Below, in pieces: positions 1 to 10,743 of a DNA stretch of 64,000 bases (the first letter of the stretch is position 1; every line of letters begins with the position of its first letter). The DNA is from Ruminiclostridium herbifermentans (GTDB lineage Bacteria > Bacillota > Clostridia > Acetivibrionales > DSM-1351). Below the pieces are notes generated by a model. That model had not been told where the DNA came from. It saw only the letters and a list, made by a program, of their open reading frames with translations, and made no database searches. A program made the position numbers and the translations under genes. The stretch spans positions 2,844,501-2,908,500 of the forward strand of contig NZ_CP061336.1 of assembly GCF_005473905.2 (NCBI RefSeq), in the 5' to 3' direction.

Positions 1-2
1 GT

Positions 3-917
3 TCTATAGGTATCTTTTTAGGCTTTTTTTGTATCATAAGCATTAATGTAGTATCATTTTACTATATCCTTAAATACTATAAAATTCTAAAAACTATTAA
101 CGAGGGTGCAGAAAAAATTCGTGCAGGTGAGCTGTCATATAACATACCCCAAGAAGGAATTCCTGAATTTAAGCAGTTATCAGCTACTATTAACGGAATT
201 GCCGATGGACTCAAAACTGCTGTTAGTAGTCAAGTTAAGTCAGAGCGTATGAAGACAGAGTTAATTACAAATGTATCCCATGATTTGAAAACTCCATTGA
301 CATCAATAATAACCTATATAGATTTACTGAAAAGCGAGGGACTTAATTCTGAAAATGCAGAAAAATATTTAGGTATAATAGACAATAAAGCCCAGCGCCT
401 CAAAGCCTTAACTGAAGACTTATTTGAGGCAGCAAAAGCAAGCAGCGGCAGTATAGCTGTAAACCTAGAAAAACTAGATGTTGTATCATTAATATCTCAA
501 GGTCTTGGAGAGTTATCGGATAAAATAGAAGCGTCGGGCTTAAACTTCAAAATTAATATGCCTTCCTCCAAGTTATTTGTTTATGCTGATGGAAAGCTGC
601 TGTGGAGGGTCATAGAGAACTTGCTGTCAAATGTTTTCAAGTATGCCCTGCCCAACTCAAGAGTATATATTGATACATTTTCCACCGCTAATAATGTTAA
701 AATCGTTATAAAGAACATTTCTGCTTATGAACTAAATATTGATGAAGAAGAACTAATGGAACGTTTCAAAAGAGGAGATGCCTCTCGCCATAGCGAAGGC
801 TCTGGTTTAGGACTTTCAATTGCCAAAAGCTTAACAGAACTTCAAGGAGGAAACTTCCATATCGAAATTGACGGAGACTTGTTTAAAGCAATAATTGAGC
901 TGCCTGTGGGCTACTAA
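3..917 (+). CDS. Sensor histidine kinase, 5'-truncated by window edge
   Basis: The reading frame is open from base 3, so the N-terminus lies outside the window; 304 residues are visible. They begin in a membrane segment (SIGIFLGFFCIISINVVSFY), followed by a HAMP-like linker and a HisKA dimerisation domain with the H-box NVSHDLKTPLTSI, whose His is the phospho-acceptor. The HATPase domain has the N-box (ENLLSNVFKYA) and G-box (GSGLGLSIAKSL). It should autophosphorylate and pass the phosphate to a response regulator, which is not visible here and probably lies upstream. The signal sensed cannot be judged because the sensor domain is missing. The gene is followed by a strong hairpin terminator shared with the convergent activase gene. 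Confidence 0.93.
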   Translation, partial: SIGIFLGFFCIISINVVSFYYILKYYKILKTINEGAEKIRAGELSYNIPQEGIPEFKQLSATINGIADGLKTAVSSQVKSERMKTELITNVSHDLKTPLTSIITYIDLLKSEGLNSENAEKYLGIIDNKAQRLKALTEDLFEAAKASSGSIAVNLEKLDVVSLISQGLGELSDKIEASGLNFKINMPSSKLFVYADGKLLWRVIENLLSNVFKYALPNSRVYIDTFSTANNVKIVIKNISAYELNIDEEELMERFKRGDASRHSEGSGLGLSIAKSLTELQGGNFHIEIDGDLFKAIIELPVGY

Positions 918-990
918 CAAAACCCTATATGACTGAAGCATATTAAATTTCAGATTACCGTTCCACCCTAACAATTGATATAAAATCATT

Positions 991-1030
991 AAAACCCGCT
1001 TTAGTAAGTATTTTACCAAAGCGGGTTTTT
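991..1030. terminator. Bidirectional intrinsic terminator
   Basis: The arms AAAACCCGCTTT and AAAGCGGGTTTTT form a stem extended by AGTAA/TTAC pairing, with T-runs on both sides. It sits between the convergent histidine kinase and activase genes and can end both transcripts. Confidence 0.85.
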
Positions 1031-1071
1031 AAATATCTTTTATTGAAGAAGTTGTTGCAAAGCTCCTTTCT

Positions 1072-4000
1072 CTATTCTGCCTGCTTATTCTCTACTTGAG
1101 CCTCAACATTTTCAACCTTTTGCTCATCCTTTTCGCCCCTAATATTCTTAAAGGCTACAGACAGCATCAGCTTAATTCTGTTTAACTGATTTACTTCACT
1201 CGCACCTGGGTCGTAGTCTACAGCAACTATATTAGACTGGGGATATCTTCTGCGAAGCTCTTTTATCATACCCTTACCGGTAACATGGTTTGGCAGACAA
1301 GCAAAAGGCTGCATACAAACTATATTTCCCGCACCACTTTTTATGAGTTCAATCATTTCAGCTGTCAAGAACCAGCCCTCTCCCGTTTGGTTTCCAAGGG
1401 AAAGTATTTCAGAAGCACAATCAGCTAAATGATAAATTGAGCTTGGAGCCTCAAATCTTTTACTTTTACGCAGATATTTTTTTAAATATCTCCTATACCA
1501 TTCAATAGCAGCAATAACAGAGTTATTAATTATCAAGCTTTTAATTGTACCAGATAAATTTCTATACTTAAAATTGGCGTCATATGCACAATATAGGAAG
1601 AAGTCAATCAAATCAGGCATTACAGCCTCTGCTCCTTCTGCCTCAATAATATCAACTACATTGTTATTTGCATCAGGATGGAATTTTACCAAAATCTCAC
1701 CAACAAGCCCAACTCTAGGCTTAACAATGTCGTTAAGTTCTAATTCATCAAATTCCTTTATGATGGCCTTAATGTTCTTTTTAAAGCTGCCTCTTTTGTT
1801 CTCACAAATAGAATCTATACATATCTTAACCCACTTTTGATAAAGTTCATTAGCAGAACCTGGAATCTTTTCATATGGGCGTACTCTATACAGAACTCTC
1901 ATAAGAAGATCACCATATACAAGAGCCTTTAGAGACAAATCAATAAGCTTTAGTGATATCTTAAATCCGGGTTGACTTTCCAAGCCCGACGCATTTAGAG
2001 ATAAAACAGGTACTTGATGCATACCGGCTTCTACCAATGCTTTTCTCAAAAATCCTATATAATTTGTTGCACGACAGCCACCGCCAGTCTGCGTAATTAA
2101 TACAGTAGTATTGTTCAAATCATACTTTCCGGATTTTAGTGCATTTATTATCTGACCAACTACAATTATAGAAGGATAGCAGGCATCGTTATTAACATAC
2201 TTGAGTCCATCCTCAATTGCAGCAGTAGTAACCTCCGGAAGCACCTCAACATTATAACCTGCAGTTCTGAAGGCAGGTTCAAGGAATTGAAAATGTATTG
2301 GTGACATCTGCGGCGCAAGTATAGTATGCCTTTCCTTCATTTCTTTTGTAAATGTAATCTTTTCAAAGCTGCTGCGTTTCCTTTGATGCTTTACCTCTTT
2401 CCTATCTCTTTCCTCAATTGCAGCAACCAAAGATCTGATTCTGATTCTAGCAGCTCCTAGATTATTTCCTTCATCTATCTTTAAAACAGTATATATATTA
2501 TCATTTGCTTTTAATATTTCTTGCACCTGATCAGTTGTTACAGCATCTAAACCGCATCCAAATGAATTTAACTGAATCATCTCAAGTTCAGGATAATCGT
2601 TAACCACATTTGCAGCAGCATACAGTCTCGAATGATATTTCCACTGATCAACAACTCTAAGAGGTCTTTCAGTATTTCCTAAATGGGCTATTGAATCCTC
2701 AGTAAGCACTGCAAATCCATGAGATTTTATTATCTGAGGAATTCCATGATTAATCTCAGGGTCTATGTGGTAAGGTCTTCCAGATAGTACAATACCCTTT
2801 CTGCCATTTTCTCTGATAAACTTTAGGGTTTCCTCTCCCTTTTTCCTTATATCTCTTTTAACATTTTCGTCTTCAGCCCATGCCTTATCAACTGCAGCAT
2901 CTATTTCGGACTTAGATATATTGAATTCTTTGCCCAAAACTTGATATAGTCTGGTTTTCAGCTTAGGCTTGTTGTCATAAGGCAAGAATGGTTTAAAGAA
3001 CTTTATATTATTTTTCTTTAATACATCCATGTTATTCTTAATAACTTCAGGATATGAAGTTACTATTGGACAATTGTAATGATTGTCTGCGCCTTCATCC
3101 TCAATCATTTCATATGGTATACAAGGATAAAAAATAAAGTTTACCTTCTTGTTTATAAGACTCATTATATGACCATGAACAAGCTTTGCAGGATAGCAAA
3201 CCGATTCAGATGGCATGGTTTCAATACCCAACTCATAAATTTTCTTTGAGGATCTAGGTGAAAGTTCAACTCTAAATTTTAGTTCATTAAAAAATGTAAA
3301 CCAAAATGGATAATTTTCATACATGTTTAGAACACGTGGTAATCCTACTGTTCCTCTTGTATATTCAATATCATTTTTTTGCTTATATCCGAAAATTCTC
3401 TTATATTTGTATTCATATAAATCAGGAACATCCTCATCATTAATTTCTATTCCTGCGCCTCTTTCGCATCTATTACCAGAAACAAACCTACTTCCATCGT
3501 TAAACTGGTTTATTGTGAGCAGACAGCTATTATTACAGAATTTACATCTTTGAAGCTCAGTGGTATATTCAAAATCACCAATGTTTTCCCTAGTTAATAA
3601 AGTTGACTTTGCTCCAGTATAACGCTCCTTTGCAATAAGAGCGGCACCAAAAGCACCCATAAGTCCTGCTATATTTGGCCTAATTGCTTCTCTTCCTGAA
3701 ATCAATTCAAAACTTCTTAAAACTGCATCATTTAAGAATGTTCCACCCTGAACAATAATCTTTTCGCCCATATCCTTTGGGTCACGAATTTTAATAACCT
3801 TAAGCAGAGCATTCTTTACTACCGAATAAGATAATCCAGCGGAAATGTCACCTACCTGCGCACCTTCTTTTTGCGCTTGCTTTACTCTTGAATTCATAAA
3901 AACAGTACAACGTGAACCCAAGTCAACAGGTTTTTCAGCCAATAATGCCTGAGAAGCAAATTCTTCAACAGTTGAATTCAAAGAGTTTGCAAAGGTCTCT

Positions 4001-5358
4001 ATAAATGAACCACAGCCTGATGAGCAAGCCTCATTAAGCATTATGCTGTCAATAATACCATCCTTAATTTTTAGGCATTTCATATCCTGCCCGCCAATAT
4101 CAAGGATAAAATCTACTCCAGGCAGGAAGAAGTCAGCTGCTTTGTAGTGTGCAATTGTTTCTATTTCCCCTATATCAACGCCAAGTGCAGCTTTAATTAA
4201 GCCCTCACCATAGCCTGTAACAGTTGAGTTAACAATTCTAGCTTCTGAAGGTAATTTTGAATAAATATCCTTGAGTATTTTAATTGCTGAATTTAATGGG
4301 CTGCCTTGATTACTTCCATAATATGAATATAGCAATTCTCCTTCTGTATTAATCAAAACTGCTTTAGTAGTAGTTGAACCTGCGTCAATTCCAAAAAAGC
4401 AGTCTCCTTTGTAGTCTGCAAGAGGCTTTGTATTAATTGAAGCCTTACTATGTCTTTCTCTAAATTCATCAAGTTCCTTCTGATTATTAAACAGAGGACT
4501 AAGCCTTTCAACTTCATGAACTGAAATTGTATTTATTCTAGGTAATCTTTCCTTTAATTTCTTAAATGAAATTGGTTTACACTCTTTGGAGGAAAGAGCA
4601 GCACCAATAGCAACAAAAATTTGAGAATTGGTTGGAAAAATTACTTCCTCCGGTTTTAGATTTAGTGTAATCTCAAATCTTTTTCTGAGTTCAGATAGAA
4701 AATAAAGTGGTCCTCCCAGAAACGCAATGTTGCCCTTTATTGGCTTACCACATGCCAGACCGCTGATAGTTTGATTAACAACAGACTGAAAGACCGAAGC
4801 GGCAATGTCCTCTTTTGCTGCTCCTTCATTTAATAATGGTTGAATATCTGTTTTTGCAAATACGCCACATCTTGCCGCAATTGGATATATGACTCTGCTG
4901 CCTTTTGCAAGTTCATTAAGTCCCATTGCATCAGTCTGCAAAAGAGACGCCATCTGATCAATAAATGAACCAGTACCTCCTGCACAGGTACCATTCATTC
5001 TCTGCTCAAGACCTCCTTTAAAATAGGTTATCTTAGCGTCTTCTCCACCTAACTCTATAGCAACATCAGTCTTTGGAATAAGCTTTTGAACAGCTTCAGC
5101 TCCAGCAATAACCTCTTGAATAAAATCTAGGTCAAGCCACTGAGAGACAAGTAATCCTCCCGAACCTGTTATCATGACAGTACATTCGTCTTCAATAAAC
5201 TGTTCACAAGTTTCATTCATCACTTCAAATATGGTTTTCCTTATATCAGAATAATGCCTTTGATATTTTGAATAAAGGATATTTTTATTATTGTCAATAA
5301 CCACTATTTTTACAGTAGTCGAACCTACATCTAACCCAACATGATAGAACTTTTTCAT
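1072..5358 (-). CDS. Fused acyl-CoA dehydratase activase (double BcrAD/BadFG ATPase + DUF2229)
   Basis: This 1428-aa protein has two ASKHA-fold ATPase modules of the 2-hydroxyacyl-CoA dehydratase activator type. The first opens with [10 protein letters not shown] and has [12 protein letters not shown]. The second opens near residue 325 with [14 protein letters not shown] and has the [10 protein letters not shown] cluster-ligand motif. After these come a DUF2229 region and a C-terminal HgdB-like part rich in Cys and Gly. Activators of this family hold a [4Fe-4S] cluster at a dimer interface and use ATP to drive an electron into a dehydratase or reductase. This long fused form is common in Clostridia and its substrate is unknown. 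No dehydratase subunits lie nearby. I chose the ATG at 5358 because the upstream extension begins with TTG; GGTTAGGTAAG lies before the ATG. Confidence 0.88.
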   Translation of the reverse strand: MKKFYHVGLDVGSTTVKIVVIDNNKNILYSKYQRHYSDIRKTIFEVMNETCEQFIEDECTVMITGSGGLLVSQWLDLDFIQEVIAGAEAVQKLIPKTDVAIELGGEDAKITYFKGGLEQRMNGTCAGGTGSFIDQMASLLQTDAMGLNELAKGSRVIYPIAARCGVFAKTDIQPLLNEGAAKEDIAASVFQSVVNQTISGLACGKPIKGNIAFLGGPLYFLSELRKRFEITLNLKPEEVIFPTNSQIFVAIGAALSSKECKPISFKKLKERLPRINTISVHEVERLSPLFNNQKELDEFRERHSKASINTKPLADYKGDCFFGIDAGSTTTKAVLINTEGELLYSYYGSNQGSPLNSAIKILKDIYSKLPSEARIVNSTVTGYGEGLIKAALGVDIGEIETIAHYKAADFFLPGVDFILDIGGQDMKCLKIKDGIIDSIMLNEACSSGCGSFIETFANSLNSTVEEFASQALLAEKPVDLGSRCTVFMNSRVKQAQKEGAQVGDISAGLSYSVVKNALLKVIKIRDPKDMGEKIIVQGGTFLNDAVLRSFELISGREAIRPNIAGLMGAFGAALIAKERYTGAKSTLLTRENIGDFEYTTELQRCKFCNNSCLLTINQFNDGSRFVSGNRCERGAGIEINDEDVPDLYEYKYKRIFGYKQKNDIEYTRGTVGLPRVLNMYENYPFWFTFFNELKFRVELSPRSSKKIYELGIETMPSESVCYPAKLVHGHIMSLINKKVNFIFYPCIPYEMIEDEGADNHYNCPIVTSYPEVIKNNMDVLKKNNIKFFKPFLPYDNKPKLKTRLYQVLGKEFNISKSEIDAAVDKAWAEDENVKRDIRKKGEETLKFIRENGRKGIVLSGRPYHIDPEINHGIPQIIKSHGFAVLTEDSIAHLGNTERPLRVVDQWKYHSRLYAAANVVNDYPELEMIQLNSFGCGLDAVTTDQVQEILKANDNIYTVLKIDEGNNLGAARIRIRSLVAAIEERDRKEVKHQRKRSSFEKITFTKEMKERHTILAPQMSPIHFQFLEPAFRTAGYNVEVLPEVTTAAIEDGLKYVNNDACYPSIIVVGQIINALKSGKYDLNNTTVLITQTGGGCRATNYIGFLRKALVEAGMHQVPVLSLNASGLESQPGFKISLKLIDLSLKALVYGDLLMRVLYRVRPYEKIPGSANELYQKWVKICIDSICENKRGSFKKNIKAIIKEFDELELNDIVKPRVGLVGEILVKFHPDANNNVVDIIEAEGAEAVMPDLIDFFLYCAYDANFKYRNLSGTIKSLIINNSVIAAIEWYRRYLKKYLRKSKRFEAPSSIYHLADCASEILSLGNQTGEGWFLTAEMIELIKSGAGNIVCMQPFACLPNHVTGKGMIKELRRRYPQSNIVAVDYDPGASEVNQLNRIKLMLSVAFKNIRGEKDEQKVENVEAQVENKQAE

Positions 5359-5597
5359 TTTCTTACCTAACCCCAAACTATATTTTGTGATTGCATTATA
5401 TTGTTTACTATTATATTACTTAAACGCTTAACTTAAGATGAATTATTACTCCATCTGAAGAATGGTTATCCAAAGTCAATATCTGTCTAAACTCCACTTA
5501 CTCAAGCGGGAGGTCAGCATTAGTGACATGAATAAAGCATACTGCGTTTACCAAACATAACTATATTTATATTTTGTATTCATTAACATTATAACAT

Positions 5598-7379
5598 TTA
5601 ATCTTTTGTAATTCTTATGTGAAGTTCTTCCAACTGGCCTTCATCAACAATATCAGGCGCATTATCCATAGGTGATGATGAATTTTGTACTTTAGGAAAT
5701 GCTATTACATCTCTGATACTATCAGTCTTTGCCATTAGCATAATCATTCTATCCAAACCAAAGGCCATTCCGCCATGTGGAGGAGTTCCATATTTAAAGG
5801 CATTGAGAAGGAATCCGAACTTTCTATTAGCATCTTCCTCAGTAAATCCAAGCATTTCCAGCATTTTAGCCTGCAAATCCTGTATATGAATTCTAATACT
5901 TCCTCCGCCCAACTCGACACCATTTAATACTATATCATAAGCCTTTGCACGTACTTTACCAGGATCTGTATCAAGTAATTCCAAATCTTCATCCATTGGG
6001 CAAGTAAAAGGATGATGCTTAGCTACATAACGCTTTTCCTCTTCATCATATTCAAAGAGAGGGAATTCAGTTACCCACAAGAATTTAAATTCATCTGGAT
6101 TCAATATATTGAGTCTTCTTGCCACTTCAAGCCTCAACTGTCCCAAAGCATCAAAAACAATATCATTTTTATCGGCAACAAAGCAAATTAAGTCTCCTGG
6201 CTGTGCATCAGCTCTTTCAAGCAATGCTTTCATCTCTTCTTCAGTCATAAACTTTGCAAAGGAGGACTTAATCTCATTATCAGCACTTATTGAAACCCAA
6301 GCCATTCCTTTTGCCTTATATGTTTTAACAACCTCTACTAATGCATCAATTTCTTTTCTGCTGAATTTTGAACAACCTTTTGCATTAATAGCTCTTACAC
6401 TTCCACCTGAAGCAATCGCATCGGTAAACACTTTAAATCCACAGTTTGCAACTAAATCAGACATGTTTACAAGTTCCATTCCAAAACGAATGTCTGGCTT
6501 ATCCGATCCAAATCTCTCCATAGCTTCTGCATATGGCATCCTTATAAATGGCGTTTCAAGTTCAACTCCTAAGGCTTCCTTAAATGCTCTTTTTATAAAG
6601 CCCTCATTACAAGTAATGACATCATCAACATTTACAAAGGACATTTCGATATCTATTTGTGTAAATTCAGGCTGCCTGTCTGCTCTAAGGTCTTCATCTC
6701 TAAAGCATTTAGCTATTTGGAAGTACCTGTCAAAGCCAGAAACCATAAGAAGCTGTTTATAAAGCTGTGGTGACTGTGGCAGCGCGAAGAACTTTCCTTG
6801 GTGAACTCTGCTTGGAACAAGATAATCTCTTGCTCCTTCAGGGGTACTCTTAATTAGAATAGGTGTCTCTACCTCTAAGAAACCATTTTCATCATAATAG
6901 TCACGTGCAACCTTTGCAACTCTGTGTCTTAATATGAAATTCCTCTGCATATCAGGTCTTCTTAAATCCAGATATCTGTACTTCAATCTTGTCATTTCAT
7001 TAGCATCTAAGTTCTCCTCAATATAAATTGGAGGAGTTTCAGCAGTACTAAGTATTCTTAGTTCCTTTGCAGTAATTTCTATAGCACCAGTTGCCATTTT
7101 TTTATTAACAGCTTCAGGTGCTCTTGCAGAAACTGTACCTACAACGGCAAGAACAAATTCACTTCTAATAGTTTTTGCTCTTTCAAACATTTCCCCATCT
7201 TTATCTGTAAATACAATCTGCAATATACCAGATATATCTCTCAAATCCACAAATACAAGACTTCCTAAATCTCTTTGTTTTTGAACCCATCCCATTACTG
7301 TTACTGTTTCACCGATATTTTCTACACCAAGTTCAGTACATTTGTGACTTCTTTTGAGTCCATAAATTGATTCACCCAT
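5598..7379 (-). CDS. aspS: Aspartyl-tRNA synthetase
   Basis: This class II synthetase (593 aa) charges tRNA-Asp. It has an N-terminal OB-fold anticodon domain (VMGWVQKQRDLGSLVFVDLR), a catalytic core with motif 2 (FRDEDLRADRQPEFTQ), a bacterial GAD insertion in the middle, and motif 3 (GMAFGLDRMIMLM). I chose the ATG at 7379 because GGAGG is eight bases upstream; the two further upstream ATGs overlap or precede that site. It lies 82 bases after hisS on the same strand and is probably the second gene of the T-box-controlled hisS-aspS operon. The length is usual for the bacterial type. Confidence 0.97.
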   Translation of the reverse strand: MGESIYGLKRSHKCTELGVENIGETVTVMGWVQKQRDLGSLVFVDLRDISGILQIVFTDKDGEMFERAKTIRSEFVLAVVGTVSARAPEAVNKKMATGAIEITAKELRILSTAETPPIYIEENLDANEMTRLKYRYLDLRRPDMQRNFILRHRVAKVARDYYDENGFLEVETPILIKSTPEGARDYLVPSRVHQGKFFALPQSPQLYKQLLMVSGFDRYFQIAKCFRDEDLRADRQPEFTQIDIEMSFVNVDDVITCNEGFIKRAFKEALGVELETPFIRMPYAEAMERFGSDKPDIRFGMELVNMSDLVANCGFKVFTDAIASGGSVRAINAKGCSKFSRKEIDALVEVVKTYKAKGMAWVSISADNEIKSSFAKFMTEEEMKALLERADAQPGDLICFVADKNDIVFDALGQLRLEVARRLNILNPDEFKFLWVTEFPLFEYDEEEKRYVAKHHPFTCPMDEDLELLDTDPGKVRAKAYDIVLNGVELGGGSIRIHIQDLQAKMLEMLGFTEEDANRKFGFLLNAFKYGTPPHGGMAFGLDRMIMLMAKTDSIRDVIAFPKVQNSSSPMDNAPDIVDEGQLEELHIRITKD

Positions 7380-7461
7380 TTTCATTACCTCCATATCCGC
7401 AATTTTGCGGTTTATTTAATATACTCAACATATGCTAATTAATTTTGTAATTATATTTTTA

Positions 7462-8778
7462 TCAGCTTTTCAGCTTTTCAATAATCTGTTCTAATTCAAG
7501 TTCAATTTGTTCTCCTGTTTCCATATTCTTTAGTTTAAACTTGCCTGCCTTCACTTCATCCTCACCAACAACTATTACGTAAGGAATACCCAGCTTGTCT
7601 GCATAAGAGAATTTCTTTCCCATTTTTCCTTCATTAAAGTATATCTCTGTAGGAATATCAGCTTCTCTAAGTTTTGTTGAAAGTTCCAATGATTGAGCCA
7701 TGGTTTCCTGCATTGGAATTACAAGAATCTTTGAGGTTGTTGCTTTTTTTGTTCCACCTACCACACCAGCAGCCCTTAACTGATAGAACAGCCTTGTAAG
7801 TCCGATAGATATACCAACGCCTGGCAACTTTTTGTTTGTATAATTCTGCGCCAAATTATCATATCTTCCACCTGAACAAACACTTCCAATTGAAGGATAT
7901 TGGTTTAATATCGTTTCATAAATTGTACCAGTATAGTAATCCAATCCTCTTGCTATAGTCAAGTCCACAGTATAATTAGCTACTGGCACTTTGAAAGCTG
8001 CAATATAGTTAAGCACTTCTTCAAGTTCTTTCACACCTTCAGCAAAGGTATCATTTTCTATTCCTAATTCTTTTAAGCTTTTTAAAATCTCATTGCAACT
8101 GCCTTTAATACCAACAAATCTTAAGACACTATTGGCATCTTTATCTGAAAGACCAATTGTTTTAAGTTCTGCCGCTACCGCTTCATTTCCTATCTTCTCT
8201 AGCTTATCAATTGTCCTTAATACCTCTGTTTTATCAGAAACTTTTATACTCTCAAAAAAGCCATTTAAAATCTTTCTATTATTAATTCTTATAGTAAAAT
8301 CGTCAAAACCAAGTGCTTTAAAGGTAGAATAAATAACACTTAATATCTCTGCATCATTTATAACACTTAAGCTTTCATTTCCTATTATGTCTATATCACA
8401 TTGATAAAATTCTCTAAATCTGCCTTTTTGCGGCTTTTCACCTCTAAATACTTTGCCTATATGATATCTTTTAAAAGGAAAGGTCAATTCGCCGAAATGC
8501 TGTGCAACAAATCTTGCCAAAGGCACAGTTAAATCGAATCTTAAGGATAAATCATTATCACCTTTATTAAACCTATAAATTTGCTTCTCAGTCTCTCCGC
8601 CTCCCTTTGCTAACAGTACTTCTGATTTTTCAATCATAGGCGTATCAACAGGGATAAACCCGTATTTTTCATAGTTCTTCTTGATTGTATCAAGCATATT
8701 ATTAAATACAATCTGGTCTGCAGGTAAAAGTTCCATAAAGCCCGGTAGTATTGAAGGCGTAACTATCTGCTTTGTCAT
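7462..8778 (-). CDS. hisS: Histidyl-tRNA synthetase
   Basis: This 438-aa class II synthetase charges tRNA-His. Motif 2 (FRGEKPQKGRFREFYQCD), the HisA histidine-binding motif (GLDYYTGTIYE) and the C-terminal anticodon-binding domain (about 345-430) are all present. TAGGAG precedes the ATG. A long leader with a T-box lies directly upstream, so expression should rise when the cognate tRNA is uncharged. It is the first gene of the hisS-aspS pair. Confidence 0.97.
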   Translation of the reverse strand: MTKQIVTPSILPGFMELLPADQIVFNNMLDTIKKNYEKYGFIPVDTPMIEKSEVLLAKGGGETEKQIYRFNKGDNDLSLRFDLTVPLARFVAQHFGELTFPFKRYHIGKVFRGEKPQKGRFREFYQCDIDIIGNESLSVINDAEILSVIYSTFKALGFDDFTIRINNRKILNGFFESIKVSDKTEVLRTIDKLEKIGNEAVAAELKTIGLSDKDANSVLRFVGIKGSCNEILKSLKELGIENDTFAEGVKELEEVLNYIAAFKVPVANYTVDLTIARGLDYYTGTIYETILNQYPSIGSVCSGGRYDNLAQNYTNKKLPGVGISIGLTRLFYQLRAAGVVGGTKKATTSKILVIPMQETMAQSLELSTKLREADIPTEIYFNEGKMGKKFSYADKLGIPYVIVVGEDEVKAGKFKLKNMETGEQIELELEQIIEKLKS

Positions 8779-8869
8779 TTAATACAACTCCTATCATATA
8801 TAAAATTTTAATAATTTCAAAGGAACAATGTTAAGATACATCAACATAAAAAATAAATTCCCATACGTT

Positions 8870-9130
8870 AAAAAATTCCCCTAATCCCAGCAAGGGACGA
8901 GAGGAAACTTCCCGCGGTGCCACCCTAATTACTCTACTAAATATAGAACCTTCTTAAAATCTTTAACGCAGAAAACGGATGAGTTTTTGCTCATCAACCA
9001 CGGAGAAATATCTCCTAGAGGGTGTCTTTCCTCAGCTTAGCTATAAGCTGCTCACAGTCTAAGGCAGCCTTCCCTGAAATAGCAATTACTGAATACTCTT
9101 CCTTTTAAGGTCTTTTGCAGTATTTAACAT
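8870..9130 (-). promoter_or_regulatory. T-box leader of hisS-aspS, overlapping His/Asp specifier
   Basis: Read on the minus strand, the leader has the diagnostic T-box AGGGTGGCACCGCGG (about 8913-8927), which can pair with the CGTCCCT segment to form the antiterminator. The competing terminator pairs TTCCTC with GGGGAA and is followed by six Ts (8870-8908). Stem I starts near 9110 (GGAAGAGTA). Its 3' side carries GAAAGACACCC, where the likely specifier triplets GAC (Asp, 9024-9026) and CAC (His, 9022-9024) overlap by one base. T-boxes bind uncharged tRNA and allow read-through. Stem boundaries were judged by eye. Confidence 0.92.
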
Positions 9131-9137
9131 ATAATAT

Positions 9138-9166
9138 ATTTTAAAATTAGCTTTAACTATTGTCAA
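9138..9166 (-). promoter_or_regulatory. Sigma-A-type promoter of the hisS T-box leader
   Basis: The minus strand reads TTGACA (9161-9166), 17 bases, then TAAAAT (9138-9143). It overlaps the last codons of hemZ and starts the T-box transcript. Confidence 0.8.
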
Positions 9167-10659
9167 TATTTATTATTTTTTAATTGATTACACAGTTTAG
9201 CTTTTCTTTCAATCATCTCATCAACTCTGCCAATATACTCTTCAACAGTCTTGACATTATAAGCCCTCTCTATTCTATTTTGTGGAAAAACAAATTTAGA
9301 AGCTGCTCCTGCCCCGCATGCAAAAATAGACTGTCTCTCCTCCATTATCTGTATGTTATATAAACATTCTTTATTTTTTCTGCTGTAGCCCACATTCTCT
9401 AAATTACCCAAAATATTTTTTTGTCTGTAGAGATAGTAGGGACTAAGCCCCATTTCTTTTGCATATTCTTCTGAAATATCTACCATTTCGGATACTTGTC
9501 TATATTGGGCTTCTAAATTATATTTCTCCCTTTCTTCTGTTAGGCGGGACGCTCTTTTTATGGACATTGTATGAACTGTTAAACTATCCGGTTTCATAGG
9601 CTTTATTTTCTCTAGTGTTTCTCGAAACATAGCCACATCCTCTCCTGGAAGGCCGCAAATTATGTCCATGTTTATATTATCAAAGCCTAGATCACGAGCC
9701 ATATAAAATGCCTTTTCGATATCTTCGGGAGAATGCTTCCTCCCTATCTTTTCTAAGGTTACTGAATTCATAGTCTGAGGATTTATGCTTATTCTAGAAG
9801 CCAAACTTTCTTTAATAACCTTTAATTTATCTGCATCAATTGTATCAGGCCGTCCTGCTTCAACAGTATATTCTTTCAAATCTGCCAAATCTAAGTATTC
9901 CTCAATACCTTCTAAAAGCCTTGACAATTGATAAGCTTGTAATGATGTTGGCGTGCCTCCGCCTATGTAGATATTTTCAATATAATAATTACAATCTTTA
10001 ATTAGTTCTCCTGTATGCTTAATTTCTTTAAGCAAGGTTTCCACATATAAATCTACTGTTTTTTTATATTGTCCGATTGTGCTAGAACTAAAAGAGCAAT
10101 AAAGGCATCTTGTTGGACAAAAAGGAATTCCTATATATAATGAGATGCTGTTCTCCTTGGAATTTAAAAATAAATCTCGTTGATTTTCTGCCACCTCATA
10201 TAGAAGCTTTGCTTTATTATCAGTAACAAAATAGTCATTTTTCAAAGTAGAGATAATATCATCTTTGCCCATACCATTGTCAATGAACTCATTTACCAAT
10301 TTAGTTGGTCTGATTCCTGTTAATACTCCCCAAGGAATAGTTTTGCCTGTATATAGGGTCAATAGTGAGAACAATTTTCTTTTGAATATACGTTTAAAAC
10401 TCTTAAGCTGTTGCCTATCCTCAGATTCAAATACATTATTGCATGGCAGACTGATAACTTCGTCAAATTCTCCGTCTTTTAATCTAAGCTTAATACATTC
10501 AATGCCATCTGATTCTATTTTGCTGCATAAAATAAATGCCCCGGAACATTTCTCCCTAGGCTCATCTAAAAGCTTGATTTCATCAGGTAAAAAAAACAAT
10601 TTTATAATATCTTCAAATTCATAGTTAACACTGCTGCATTCATTTCTATAAAATAACAT
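9163..10659 (-). CDS. hemZ: Coproporphyrinogen III oxidase-like radical SAM protein HemZ
   Basis: This 498-aa radical SAM protein carries the cluster motif CPTRCLYC in the context IPFCPTRCLYCSFSS (about residues 175-190), then GGGTPTS, as in oxygen-independent coproporphyrinogen oxidases. The N-terminal part of about 160 residues (EDIIKLFFLPDEI) and the C-terminal YNIQIMEERQSIFACGAGAAS match the HemZ subgroup. HemZ is linked to anaerobic haem synthesis in Bacillus, but several HemN-like relatives have other roles and no other haem gene is in the window. AGAGGAATAAA precedes the ATG. The stop overlaps the hisS promoter. Confidence 0.88.
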   Translation of the reverse strand: MLFYRNECSSVNYEFEDIIKLFFLPDEIKLLDEPREKCSGAFILCSKIESDGIECIKLRLKDGEFDEVISLPCNNVFESEDRQQLKSFKRIFKRKLFSLLTLYTGKTIPWGVLTGIRPTKLVNEFIDNGMGKDDIISTLKNDYFVTDNKAKLLYEVAENQRDLFLNSKENSISLYIGIPFCPTRCLYCSFSSSTIGQYKKTVDLYVETLLKEIKHTGELIKDCNYYIENIYIGGGTPTSLQAYQLSRLLEGIEEYLDLADLKEYTVEAGRPDTIDADKLKVIKESLASRISINPQTMNSVTLEKIGRKHSPEDIEKAFYMARDLGFDNINMDIICGLPGEDVAMFRETLEKIKPMKPDSLTVHTMSIKRASRLTEEREKYNLEAQYRQVSEMVDISEEYAKEMGLSPYYLYRQKNILGNLENVGYSRKNKECLYNIQIMEERQSIFACGAGAASKFVFPQNRIERAYNVKTVEEYIGRVDEMIERKAKLCNQLKNNKY

Positions 10660-10743
10660 TTTATTCCTCTTCTAATTTAGAATTTGTAAAATTCAGCCTT
10701 ATAAAATTAACTTTGTTTATTGGTGTACATACTCCTTTTTTGT

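Noticed and set aside
6109-6762. 217-codon plus-strand frame inside aspS
   Set aside because: It is an antisense shadow of a highly conserved synthetase gene; its Ser-rich product is typical of such shadows.
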